A stretch of DNA of 64,000 bases from Selaginella moellendorffii (taxonomy: Eukaryota; Streptophyta; Lycopodiopsida; Selaginellales; Selaginellaceae). Shown here piece by piece: positions 32,420 to 43,824 of this stretch. Position 1 is the stretch's first letter. Each line of letters begins with the position of its first letter. Position numbers and translations under genes: made by a program. The stretch covers positions 302,447-366,446 of the forward strand of contig NW_003314389.1 of assembly GCF_000143415.4 (NCBI RefSeq). The letters are read 5' to 3'. The notes beneath the pieces are model-generated. The model had not been told where the DNA came from. It was given only the letters and a program-made list of their open reading frames with translations, and ran no database searches.

Positions 32420-32443
32420 TCCCACTTTAACGAAATAGAGCTT
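32420..32443 (-). repeat. Right terminal inverted repeat
   Basis: This is the 24-bp perfect mate of 16,891-16,914. The sub-terminal sequence at 32,402-32,409 holds a further AAGTGGGA, repeating part of the TIR. Confidence 0.9.
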
Positions 32444-32447
32444 CTTT
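32444..32447. other. Target-site duplication CTTT (right)
   Basis: This is the mate of 16,887-16,890. It is followed by AGCCTTAGCTAAG, homologous to GGCTTGTGCTAAG in LTR-B. Confidence 0.75.
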
Positions 32448-32757
32448 AGCCTTAGCTAAGTTCCCTCGCCAAGATTCCCACTTATTGTACCAACTTCTAC
32501 TTGGTCCTTCTTGGTTTTAGCTATTTACTGCACGAGCAACGAAGCATTAGCCATCCATCCATGGATTCCCAAATCTCTCCCAATCCCCCTCCCCAGGTTA
32601 GACTGGATTTAAGGTTTGGCTACACTCCCGGTAGGCACAAGCAGCCAAGCACACCAAACCTCTAAATTTTTAATATCCCTTGGTACAACAAGACTTGATC
32701 ATGGGACCCTCTAAATCCCAAGCCATGAATGTAACACTTGCTTCGAGACTATATGGA
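32448..32757 (-). repeat. LTR-B fragment, right of the DNA transposon
   Basis: It continues the LTR-B sequence broken at 16,890 and matches 5,078-5,380. It ends near CGAGACTATATGG, where unrelated gag sequence starts. Confidence 0.75.
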
Positions 32758-32767
32758 AAATTATTTC

Positions 32768-34490
32768 TGAGCATTGCAGTTACCGAACTTAGAGAAGGTC
32801 CCACATGCAAAACCATACTTGGCAAATAATGCTAAGTCTTGGTGGAGAATTATAGAGGCCAATGAAGGACCAGTGGCCACTTGGGAAATGGTGAAGGCGA
32901 TGATCCGTGCGACTTACGTTCCTCTGAATGCTACTCTACTAAGGGATGAGTTGAGTAGGCTGAAACAGACCGGAACCATTCAAGAGTATGTGAATGCGTT
33001 TATGGTAAAGAGAATACTTGTCACGGATATGGGTGATAAGGATGTGTTTCATGCCTTCATATCAAGCTTGCAAATCTGGGCTCGAGGTGAGGTGATGCAT
33101 TGGAACCTGACCAACTATAAGAAGCATTAGATGTAGCTATTAAGGTGCATTTCATTGATAACTTGCGAAAGTGGAACATAACAAGGTTGGTGTCCATGTT
33201 TAGCAAAGGAACTAAACCAAAGGGGACATATGGCAAAGGGAAATTCAAGAAGAGTTTCTCTAAAAATGAGTCCTCAAGCTTTTGGAAAGGTAGATTTAGT
33301 GGCCAGCCAGCGGGAGTCAAATGAAAAAGGACAAACCCACAAATAAAAAGGTCAAATTAGCTAGTAGCATGGGAAACAATATATGCTTCAACTATGGTGA
33401 AGTATGACACTTTTCGAGAGAATGTCCCTACCCGAAGAAGGCCAAACTCAATATGGCCATTAAGTTGGGTGAAAACCAAACTGAGGCACATGATCTAGTC
33501 CCTAGCTCAAAGTTACTCATTACACAAGAAACTTTGCTAAAGAGTCATTCGTGACATCTACTAACCTTTTAAGGGAAGCTTAGAGATAGCTTTGTTAAGA
33601 TCCTTATTAACACGGGTGCTTCAGATAATTTTGTGGCTGCAGACATAGTCCGGCAAGCCGGACTAATGGTGCAGCAGCTGAGTGAACCAAGGACTATAGA
33701 GTATGGCTATGCTACTATAGGTGCAATTTTGAAGTAGCATAGCCATACAATGGTGTTCTTCTCAAAGAAGTTGGACAAAGTTTAGTGCAAGTGACTTGCT
33801 TACAAGAAGGAATTATTTGCGGTGGTCAACATGCTCAAGGAGTGGTGACACTACCTTGAGAGGCACTTCAAAGTTTATATAGATAATGTGGGAATAAAAC
33901 ACTTCTTGTCACAACCCAACCTAATAGGAAAACAAGGGTGGTGGGCCAATGCTTTGACCAAGTTTAATTGTGAAATTCTATATAAATTTGGGAAAAGCAA
34001 CATTGTGGCAGATGCTCTAAGTCAAAAGGCAAGGTTGAAGTTGGCAATATTCAATGCAACAACAACCTTTTGGGATGATGTGCAGACAAGATATGAAAAC
34101 GATGGTCTAGCATAAAAAGTGTTGCTAAGGAACCAAGAGGCACAAGATGCTCACTAGAGAGATGAGCTGCCAACAAAAGAGAAAATAGGTTATGTAGAAT
34201 ATAATGGACTCATCTATTATAAACAAACAAAGGTGTATATTCTAGAAAGGGAACTAAGGAAGGTAGTCTTAGAAGAGTGTCATGATGGACTTTTTGCAAG
34301 ACACAGTGAAGTGCCCAAGACGATGGGCTTATTCAAGAGGAAGTATCACTGGCCAGACATGGCTAAAGATGTCCAAGATTATATAAAGACATGTCCAACA
34401 TGTCAGCAAGTCAAAGCCATGACTAAGGCTAGTAGGGGCTTATTACAAAGCCTCCCAATTTTAGATCCTCCGTAGAAACAACCAGCATCC
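32768..34490 (+). pseudogene. Decayed Ty3/gypsy gag-protease and RNase H-integrase fragments
   Basis: Plus-strand relative of the pol at 1,562-4,943. It has gag ([33 protein letters not shown]), a decayed zinc knuckle near 33,385, and a protease stretch ([17 protein letters not shown], 33,610-33,660, with Asn for the catalytic-motif Asp: LINTGAS). An abrupt jump near 33,705 follows, deleting reverse transcriptase. Then come RNase H remnants (HFLSQPNLIGKQG; SNIVADALSQKA) and the integrase HHCC finger (34,285-34,440; KYHWPDMAKDVQDYIKTC). Multiple stops and frameshifts are present. Confidence 0.85.
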
Positions 34491-35329
34491 TAATGCCAAG
34501 ACCAGCACACAAAACGGAGCCAAACGGAGTCTAGCACTATTTCGGCATACCGGTGGCCTAATGTGAGGACATGGGTACTCCACTAGCTAGCATGGAATGG
34601 AACTTGGGCTTAGACCCAAGCCAGATGCAAAACAAGGACAGGCACGCAAGCAGGAGCTAAACTATGCCTCAGGTTGGTCGGCCATGCCCAACCTACCCAC
34701 TATCCCTACTATATATTTGGAACCCCCCACAGCCCACCCCCCCCCCCCCCTTGAGGAACACACGTTTTGGGCTTTCACCCCAAGCCTCCCTTAGTAACAA
34801 GAGTTAGTCTCTGGGACAAACTCGAAACTTACTAAATATGGAATGTCCCTAGATTACGAATTTGGACACGGGACGAACACCATTGTGTTCAAGCCGATCT
34901 CTACATTTCGTAAATATGCCAAATGAGCAAATCTGGACACTTTCCATAAATAGCATTTGGGACCGAAATCAGACTAACACAAAAGGCATGATAGCGAGGG
35001 TGTTTGGCAGACACGATAAACTATCATCTAGCGATATTGAGGGACCAATCTCAATATTGCAGGGTTCTTGATACTAGCAAGTGCAAGCCAATGACTGGAG
35101 TTTCTCAAACCAGGCCGAGTATGCTCAGCAAGAAACACATAGGGTTCCTACCTTATGTTTATCAGATCTAAGTACATGGTCATTAACCAGTTTCTCAACT
35201 AGCACAAGTGGGAAACTAATAATGGGTCCAGCAATACCGACCTCTTGCCATCGTGGCAGTAAGGAAAGAATATCTGAAAGGACTAGCCGACGGGTAACTT
35301 TCGATACCCGAAGTCACATTCGCGACAAT
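34491..35329. repeat. Family-C repeat copy
   Basis: It matches 59,640-60,350 and 12,857-13,610, including a poly-C run at about 34,737-34,752 before TTGAGGAACACACG. It is non-coding and ends at CACATTCGCGACAATC. Confidence 0.65.
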
Positions 35330-35832
35330 CACCCACAAACAGGTATTAGGTATTAAGTCAAGCTTGATAGCACTAACACTTCTTGATAAACAGATAAACA
35401 GAAAGAGTGAATAGGTAGCTGGAGGATTATTTGCGATGCTATACCTCCAGAGACCAGGCTAATTAGGTAAGTCATTTGGGACTTGCGGAAATGTGCTATA
35501 ACAACTCACCACATTTGAGTATCAGGGTGAGTCTATGGGAAGTCATCAATGGACGAGCTATTGAAGGTCCTATGGAACTTGGCATGGAGAGTTACCTGCA
35601 GTGGAGGCATTCACAGCGGAAAGACTCAACATTTGGAAATTAGTGACTCAGAGGGATTCCTTGGAACGGGCTCAACAAAGGCAAATTAAATATGTGAACT
35701 AAGAGCGCTAGGATGTAGAGTTCCAACTTAGGGATAAGGTGTAGCAGAACACCAAGAACCTAAGGTTACCAAGTGGAATGTCGAAAGTTGACCTAAAGGT
35801 AAAATGCATGTATTTCTAGAAATGAACTCCCA
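35330..35832 (+). pseudogene. Decayed integrase fragment with the same intron gap
   Basis: It matches 9,060-9,545 at lower identity: AGGTATTAGGTATTAAGTCA...CTTCTTGA, then the DYLRCY, LAEMCYNNSPH and GRAIEGPMELG equivalents, with many stops. The intron position and donor text are conserved, and the second gap near 35,798 is also kept. Confidence 0.75.
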
Positions 35833-35834
35833 AA

Positions 35835-37149
35835 TGTAGCACATATGGTTTTTACCCTTTATCCTATGGTGATTTACCATAAGATAACCATAAAGTGGAA
35901 CCTAAACCCTTCATATGCCACGTGTTCTTCATATGTTACATGTTGTTCCTTGTACCATGGGCAAAAGTAAACTTCCCTTGTGTTTGCTATGAGTGGCAAA
36001 TAGACTGGTTCATAGCTGTTTAGTATGGCACTAGTGGATCCTTCCTAGGCATAATTACAAGTGGATCAACCAAGACTGTAGGGATTAGTCTATTGGTTTT
36101 AGTAGTCATTGCCGAGCTCTCTTATAAACTTTTCTTGGATTGGACTTAAAGCAGTGCAAATGCAAGTTTGACATTCAGTAAAAAATGAGATTGAAAAGAG
36201 TCATTAGGGATGAACAATCAAATATATAAATCATCTTCTCTTCTTGGAGAAATGATTCGCAAAGAGATGTGATTCATTGCCCGTGTTCACATTATGCAAT
36301 CAAGAGTCCCTACCTTAATGTATATTGGAAATAATGGTTTTACAAGTGGTGAGTTATGAGATGGATAGTGGTGAAGCGCTAAATCATTCTATCTAGACTC
36401 TCTATTGGAAGACTTAGGTTGCAATGCTCAATTCTTTTTCAAGGAACCTTACTATTACTCCTTGAGTAGCTTAGTGTTAGATTAGTTTTGAGTTTGGTTG
36501 GATAGAGGGTAACATGAGCTTGCTCGTATTGTGATCAAAAGTTAGTGGTGTTAGGTGTTGTAAATCTCAATCAGTGGAGTGTGGCATTTATGTTGCATTT
36601 TGTGGAATTGAGTTGACACTTAATATTCAGATAAACCTTTGAAGTAATGACATGGGCGTTGCTTATAATATTACTCAATTGATGATCAAGTCATTGTGAT
36701 TTTTTATATCATATCCATGTGATAGTGAGCAATATGTTTATGAAGTTGCTTGGTTAAACGATGATCAACCCCAAAGTGGTTGAGTGAAGCTAGTCTATTT
36801 GCATGTAGTAGCATTGCAGTAGCTTTAATTGAATTCTCAATAATGGTCTATGATATGCTAAATTTAAGTTGATACCTTATTTCCTTGATGGTTTGCCCAT
36901 TAAAGTGTTTGAAATGGTTATAGCATTCACTTGTTATGGCTTGTTGGTTTATTTGTTAGTACTTAAAGTAGATTGTTGGATGGAGAAGATGTGTAGTTGA
37001 GGCATTGACATCACTAGCACTCATGTTAGTGAAAGTGGTATTGTAGTTTGAGTGATGAGGAATTTTCTTTAGAGCTTGATTTTCTATATTGTTTTTTTTT
37101 GTTAGTGTTTTGGTTTCACATTAGATATTGAAAGTGGTTAAAGAAGAGT
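35835..37149. repeat. Unclassified repeat beginning TGTAGCACATATGG
   Basis: The first ~110 bp match 58,996-59,105, including a hairpin (12-bp arms, one mismatch here). No gene is supported in the rest. It merges into the AT-rich inverted copy. Confidence 0.4.
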
Positions 37150-40100
37150 GTTAGTGTAATGTGGATATTTGAAGATATGGTCTTTGTGATCAAGCCTTGG
37201 ATGTTCATTTTGCATTTTGTGAATGTCGATGTTGGATATCAAAAATATGGGCATGATATTCAAGGCTTAAGCATATTATGGGTTTTGAGAATTTGTGTTG
37301 AGGTGAATATATGTGAAGTTGTTAATAGGAGGAAGTTAGTTAATTCTTGAAAGTTTGCATTCCTAGACTAAGAGTCATTCTTTCTCTAGGATGGAAAATT
37401 TTTCCATAAATTTTTTATTAGACTCTTCCAATGGCTGATCTATTGATCATTTTATCTGAAATCCTTTCCATTTTTGTAAGCAAATACAAACTAGTGAAAG
37501 GGTTAGAGTTGACTTCAGTTGGCTTAAACTTTAGTAGGTAGTTTGTATGATGCGGCCCGAAAGGGATGCTGACTTTTGGGGTTAAAGCAATTGAGTTGGA
37601 TAGAGTTTGGAATTGGTGTAGAAAAGTGGTTGTTATACTTTTCTAAAAAAGTGACCCTTATGCTTTTCTTCTATAGCATTGTGTTTGGTAGTAGGTTGCA
37701 ACTTGCATTTCGTTAAACTCTATAAGAGTAATGAGCTCTCACTAATTTTGACTTAGTCTTGGTGGCCTTACACATTAGCTAAGGATGGTGATGTCCAACT
37801 TACTTGTTTGAGGTTGAAATATTGGTACCCGTAGTTTATGAGGAGGTTGTGTATCAATATGAATCCATCTTATGATTTTCATTTTAGTTTCGACTAAGTG
37901 TTGATCATGCATAGTAAGCCTCTTCAAGACATACTCAAAGCAATTGGCTAAATGCATTGGTGAGCTTATTGCAGTTGAGTTGGATTTGAGTGGTCATTTA
38001 GTTTGTGCTCCTTCATGTTCCTATATCTTGTACTTGAGGTATTATGTTAATGTTAGATAAGGATATGACTCAATGACATGAGTTTAGTGTTTGGGTCTTG
38101 TGACGGCAAGTTGAAGAGTGATTATTAGTTGCTTTGTAACTAGTGATTACTTGACCGGATGGTGTTGCGAAAGATCATGTCATTAGACTTACATGGGTTT
38201 TTTATGTTAGCATATTGACTCTACCTTTATTAATATCATTTGGTTGCGTTTAATTTGTAGTGTTAGATTTCATTGAGTCTTGGATATGGTGATTCACTCA
38301 TTGATGAAGTGTTATCTATAACTGAGTTTTGCTAAAAGATTAGTTTCAGATACTAATTAAAGTATCTTTAACTTTGGTTAGCTTAGTTGCTAAAGAGATT
38401 TGAGTTATGTTTCACTTTTGCTTTCTTATAGCTTTGTTCTAGTGTTGATAACATTAAAGTGATGCCTTGTCATTGATAATATTGATGTTGAGATTTGAGT
38501 GAAATGAAATGTCTTTCCATATGATTAATATTGAGTTTTATTAGTCTTGATAAAGATAGTGTTGATGATTTGGCTATCGCTTTGTGTTATTCGCATTTAT
38601 GCATTTGCTAGTTAGCTACTATATTGACGTTCAAATGAACTGAGTGGCAAGTTGAGTTAGTTGTGTTCTAGATGGGATTGTTTAGTAGAGGGCTTTAAAA
38701 TTTTCCTTAATAAAGTGATTCAATTGTAAATTATACTAACTTTACAAAAGGAAGAGTCAGTGATTGTTAGTTCCTTGTTGGATTTACATTGGGATATATC
38801 AATCATTATTAATTTTTCTTATGCTTATTATGAAGTGAGTTACATCTTGCTATACAAGATGGATTGATGGAGGATTAGTTTGGTGATCACTTGTTGAGCA
38901 TAGCTTCAATATGCTTGGCTTTTGGATTGATGCAGACATGTTTTTTATTAGTTTTGGCATTATGAAGTCTGGATTATAGATGTGTTGAGGAGGATATTGT
39001 GAGTTGTACCATGATTTCTTCTTTAGCATTGAAATTAGTTCATGCGAGACTCATGATCATTATTAGGCAAAACTTAATTAGGGACTTCTTTGAACTTTTG
39101 GTTCTTTGAGTTTTCATGTTTATGGTCCATTTGTTAAAAGTTATTGGGGAAGGCAGTTTAGCTCATTAGCTTCGATATTGCAGTTAGCTTTTGCATCTAG
39201 CAATTATTGTTGATTTAGAATGATTTGTCATTCTTCGGGATGGTAGATTCTTTTCTTTGACAATGATTATGCATCTCTTCATTGATAGGATGATTGATAA
39301 TCTTTCATGATAGTTAGTTATTCTTCTTAGTGTCTTTTGGGTTTTTGCATTACCACATGTTCTTTATGGTTCAGTTTGGATTGGTCTCATGGGTTTTAGA
39401 CATCGGTAGGATGTTGCTGATACTTGCTTAAGCAACTTGAGTTCCTTTGTATTGTTAACTAGGATCTATTCAAATTCGCTAGTGCGATAGTTGGCATGAA
39501 TAAGTGTTTGTTAATCTTGCCACATTCATTTTGTTGTGTTAATTGTTGCTTAAGTTAGTTTTGATAGATTTGGATATTATTTCTTTTGGGTGATACATTC
39601 ACAAACATTTTGCTTGTCAATCAATGATATTTTTTGTTCTTTGAGTTATCTTTTTTAAGTTATTTGGCATTCTATCTACAATATTTGGTAGTTAAGTTTT
39701 ATCATTGAGTTTTCTAGATGATACACTTGCTATTGAGTTTTGTTGGATTGTGCATCTTATGTTTTCCAACTATAACAATCTTTTAGGTTCCTGTACTCTA
39801 ATATTGGTTTATCGAATGATAACTTACTTGGAATACTTTTGTGTTCTAATCTAAGATTTATTCACTAATAATTAAGTCTCTAAGATATCATTATCTTTGA
39901 CTTTGATATTAACCATCTATTAATCTTTTAGTTTGGGCCAGTATAGGTAGATTAGCTTCAGCACTTCGTGTGCATAGTGAAATCTTTAGTTATGGGGTAG
40001 CTACTATCGATTAGTTACATCACCTACCTCTTTGTCGATATTCCTTATTCTGTTAAAAGGGCATGACCGTGTAAACAACTCTAACTGCTTGTTTACAGTA

Positions 40101-40245
40101 GGCATTGAAGTAGGAGTTAGTGCTAGAGTATCCGCAAGAGTAGGAGTAGGCGCAAGAGTAGGAGTGAGAGTAGAGAGGCTATCAATTACTAGTTACTGGT
40201 TATTGATTATTGATGACTAGCTACTGCAAGAGGTCGGTGATTACT
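37150..40245. repeat. Inverted copy of the AT-rich family-C region
   Basis: Reverse complement of about 13,960-16,825. Matched landmarks are GTGGATATTTGAAGATATGG, GGGTTAGAGTTGACTTC and CAACTCTAACTGC. It is non-coding and ends at CTACC, the target duplication of the retrotransposon at 40,251. Confidence 0.7.
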
Positions 40246-40250
40246 CTACC

Positions 40251-40484
40251 TGTTATGATCCGGTGCAAAAAGACAGAGATCTAGTCACCCTAGACTATGC
40301 TATGCCACCTCTTGAGGTTCCTCACTACCCAACCACCCCCGAGCTACCTCAAAAGCTCCATTGCGCCGCCGCTCCACTATGAGCCCTAGAGTAAGGTTGA
40401 GTCCCTTACCCTAACATGCCTTAATATACCCTTGAGCCTCCCTTTGACCGACATTGACCACATGGTCAAAGCTGGTGCTTAACA
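40251..40484 (-). repeat. 3' LTR of the small gypsy element
   Basis: 234 bp, starting TGTTATGATCCGG and ending GTGCTTAACA in plus-strand text. It matches 43,602-43,819 with a small indel. Confidence 0.9.
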
Positions 40485-40557
40485 ATTTTTCCCCCCAACA
40501 AAGTCCTTGTCCCAAGGATGAGTTGTACCGGTGATCACCCTTTTTGAGGAACCTTGC

Positions 40558-40842
40558 TCAAGCTCTTAGTCCATCTTCCATAGTCATATACATCAAGGAG
40601 GCATTGGGCCCATCACTCCGAGATAGTACACCTATCACATGGCTAACATAAAATACCAGATGGATTTTCACCCCAGCTGGCAGCCACACCCAATAAGCTG
40701 CTTTACCAATGCGCTCTAGCACTTCACATAGACCAGCATATCGATGGAAAAGTTTATCACTCTTCCTTGTCCGTAAAGGCACCAAGGTGTTCCGCCGCTC
40801 ACTTGACAGAAATATCATTTGCACAAAGACGAGATCACCCAC
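40558..40842 (-). pseudogene. Integrase C-terminal fragment
   Basis: It includes YAGLCEVLERIGKAAYWVWLP and VKIHLVFYVSHV, the conserved post-core region of gypsy integrases. No chromodomain is visible after it. Confidence 0.75.
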
Positions 40843-41390
40843 TTTATATTCCTGAAATTGGTGATGCTCATTGGCAAAACTTCTTTGCTCTATCCTGAGC
40901 TGCTTGCAAATTCCGTTTGCACACCACTAGAATCTCATCAAGTTCTGTGGCCAGATCAGTCGCCTCAGAATCAAGCTTTTTTTGAACGTTCTGACTCAAA
41001 TGCAATCCCTACTCCACTATTATTTGAGGATGCCTTCCAAATATGGCAAAGTAAGGACTTAGTTTGGTTCCACTGTGTTGGCGATTGTTGTAAGAAAATT
41101 GCATCAATAGAAGATATAGATCCCACTGTTCTTACCTTTGACCAATGCTACAACGTAGGATATCCTCCACCACCTGATTCACACACTCAAGAGTTTCAAA
41201 GTCACTTACATAGCCTTTCCAAAGCTTTTCCAAAAGTTTGAGGCAATGACAGTCTTCTGAAGAGCGAACAACCACACATACTTTGTCAACCTATCCACTA
41301 TGACCCATAGTTGCTTCTTTTGCCTCTGTGTTCGTGGCAAACAAGTGATGAAGTCCATAGAGATACTACACCAATAGCTCTAAGGAATAG

Positions 41391-41636
41391 TTAAGGTTGC
41401 AAAAGTCCCCCCGGCTTCTCCCATGGCACCTTAACCCACTGACAAAGCTCACATGATTTACAATACTTGAGGATATCAGCCTTCATATTCCTCCAATAAA
41501 AATTGCACTTAATTAAGTTATATGTCTTCTTCCCCCCAAAACGACTGGCCTCTAGACGATCATAATAGTGGAATAGAACTTGTGAACTTGTGATGGGAAT
41601 AAAACTCCCATCCACCAATGAGAAAGAGGCTTCCAT
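41391..41636 (-). pseudogene. Integrase zinc-finger fragment
   Basis: It includes HYYDRLEASRFGGKKTYNLI and YCKSCELCQWVK (an HHCC-type finger). Further integrase remnants follow towards 40,900. Confidence 0.75.
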
Positions 41637-41989
41637 CTAGTCTCACAAAGAGGCCACCTTAGCATTCTAAGCCTAGGCATGCTCAACCAACTGGCGCCAC
41701 AAAACTCTCCTCTTGTGGCTTCTTCCACTCAAATGGCACATTCTTGCGTAACAACTGCGTCAAAGGAATAGCCACCTCTGCAAACTTATGCTAGAAACAT
41801 CGGTAATAACTAGCCATACCAAAAAAAACTATGCAACTCGGCCACTGTAGTCGGCATAGGCTAGTTTTCCACCACATCCACCTTCCTTGGATCCGTCTTG
41901 ACACCCTTAAATATCACAATATGGCCTAAATATTTGACCTCCAACTTTGCAAACTCACATTTGCTCTTCTTTGCATAAAGTTTGCTGTC

Positions 41990-42253
41990 TCAGAGTAACA
42001 AAAGAACCTTGTGCAAATGCACCTTATGCTCCTCTATATTCTTGCAAAAAACAAGAAATTCATCCAAAACAAGCTCCACAAAATCATGAAGATAATGCCC
42101 AAATACCTCTGTCATCAATCGGGTAAATATGGCTGGTGCATTCGTCAAACCAAATAGCATAACAGTAAACTCAAAATGTTCGAAGCTTGTGTTGAATGTC
42201 GTCTTGAAGATAGATAAATCATCCATTGCAATATGATGATATCCACTCCTCAT
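41990..42253 (-). pseudogene. Reverse transcriptase fragment, catalytic motif lost
   Basis: It carries RSGYHHIAMDDLS, MLFGLTNAPAIF and a degenerate active site (ELVLDEFLVF where YIDD is expected). It is missing the N-terminal half and thumb, and cannot be active. Confidence 0.8.
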
Positions 42254-42254
42254 A

Positions 42255-42749
42255 TCAATCTTGGTAAACAGCAGAGGTAGCTACACCTTCCACCATGTAT
42301 GGAAGAACTCCACATGTGACCAGGCCATGCTCCACAACAAACTTTGCCGAAACAAAGTTGTCATCACTCCCACTATCCAGTAAAATCCGCACTAGATCGC
42401 CACGGAACACGCCCTCCAGCATTAAAGCTGATTCACGAGTATCCTTGAGCTCCATCTTGTTCCACAGACAGTTGAGATGACGAGCAACGATCAAAAGTCT
42501 CTTCCTTCGACCAGAATGGTCATTCTCGTCATCCTCATGCGGCAAAATTTGCAACTTTTTAGTATCTAACTTACCATGAGTAGAGGATTGGCCATTTTTC
42601 TTGTCCTGCTGCTTGTTCTTCAACTGTGGACTATCAGCCTTGTAGTGTTCAAGTTTGCCGCAATGATGACAACCTTGTCTATAATTCTTCACAAAGAACT
42701 TCTGCTTCTTGGACCCTTTTGCATCCGAAATAGTCACCACCGACTTCAA
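42255..42749 (-). pseudogene. Zinc knuckle and aspartic protease of the small gypsy element
   Basis: CHHCGKLEHYKADSPQ is a CCHC knuckle with its last Cys changed. VRILLDSGSDDNFVSAKFV is the protease with an intact DSG. The frame runs into RT sequence after a break. Confidence 0.8.
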
Positions 42750-43148
42750 CTTGTGATGCTTGTTCCCATCCTTGTGTCCATGGCGATCATCACAACAATT
42801 CTCAACAGAAAGACTCTGCGAACACTTGCGAGACTTGTGCTTGTCATTGTCAAGTCGACGAGCCGCATCAAAGAGCTCCTCTAAACTCTTTATAGGTTAA
42901 GAATAACACAAGTGTTGCCGCATGCTCTCACTATGTAGGCCATCAATGAAGTAGGATTTGTTCTGATCTGGATCCTTCGTTGGAACACGGCTAATCAAGT
43001 GAGTAAGCTTCTCAATATAGTGCCCAAGTGTCATTTTCCCTTGCTGGAAATATCAAAGTTCTATGTGAGCATTCTCCATGTTGTAGTGAGGGGCAAAATG
43101 TAAATGGAAAGCAGCCTCAAACTCATCCATGGTAGACACTGGTGGTTT

Positions 43149-43442
43149 TTAATCCGCAACAAGAGACTCCTCAAGCCAATTCCACCATCGAAGACCCACA
43201 TCATGCAAAACTATTGGAATAGCCACTAAAGCCTTTGTATTTGGAGTTCCCCTAACAGCCAAGAACTTCTTCACATTAGCTAGCCAAGCGAGACAGTCAT
43301 CCACACCACCATCACCGAAAAAGGTTGGAATCTTGAGTCGATCTACCAAAGAAGGTTTACTTGGAGCACTACCCCGTCCAGGCTTGAGTGCCTCAACACG
43401 CCCACGCATGGTATCCATCATGCCATGCATCTCATCTTGCAT
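43149..43442 (-). pseudogene. gag fragment of the small gypsy element
   Basis: It shows PTFFGDGGVDDCLAWLANVKKF and GLRWWNWLEE, typical of the retrotransposon gag domain. It ends in a stop and is not continuous with the zinc-knuckle part. Confidence 0.75.
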
Positions 43443-43601
43443 CTCTTGCTAATTTCGATTAAGGGCTCCCAGCTCATGAACCACATCTTGAATGGTCCAA
43501 ATCTCTGCAACTTCATTGGCACCATTGTCGGCACCACCATTGACAATAGGATTCCAGCATTCAGCTTGGTCAGCCATCGCAACCAACTCCTCTGATACCA
43601 A

Positions 43602-43819
43602 TGTTATGATTCGGCGTAAAAAGACAAAGATCTAGTCACTCTAAACTATGCTACGCCACCTCTTGAGGTTCCTTACCACCCAACCACCCCCAAGCTACCT
43701 CAAAAGCTCCATTGTGAGCCCTAGGGTAGGGTTGAGTCCCTTACCCTAACATGCCTTAATATACCCTTGAGCTTCCCTTTGACCAATGTTGACTACATGG
43801 TCAAAGCTAGTGCTTAACA
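43602..43819 (-). repeat. 5' LTR of the small gypsy element
   Basis: 218 bp. It is preceded at 43,590-43,600 by the PBS text CTCTGATACCA and followed by CTACC. Confidence 0.9.
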
Positions 43820-43824
43820 CTACC

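Larger units (their letters stand above)
16891..32443. mobile_element. 15.55-kb DNA transposon with TIRs, TSD CTTT, carrying DUF7869, ParB-like and FCP1-like genes
   Basis: The first 24 bases (16,891-16,914) are the exact reverse complement of the last 24 (32,420-32,443). Four bases, CTTT, are duplicated outside both ends (16,887-16,890; 32,444-32,447). Removing the element plus one CTTT leaves a sequence co-linear with uninterrupted LTR-B at 5,061-5,086, base for base in length. Inside are a minus-strand DUF7869-type gene and a plus-strand multi-exon gene complex, in divergent arrangement around a repeat-rich centre. A short palindrome is scattered throughout and I did not see it outside. 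The 4-bp duplication would fit, for example, Sola-type superfamilies, but I cannot assign the family from sequence alone. Confidence 0.85.
40251..43819 (-). mobile_element. Complete small LTR retrotransposon (Ty3/gypsy), TSD CTACC
   Basis: The two LTRs (234 and 218 bp) have TG...CA ends (TGTTATGATC...GCTTAACA), and CTACC is duplicated at 40,246-40,250 and 43,820-43,824. A PBS with TGGTATCAGAG on the minus strand abuts the right LTR. A purine run (TTGGGGGGAAAAATT on the minus strand) abuts the left LTR. The 3.1-kb interior is shorter than an autonomous gypsy element and each domain is broken. It inserted into the AT-rich inverted family-C copy. Confidence 0.9.
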
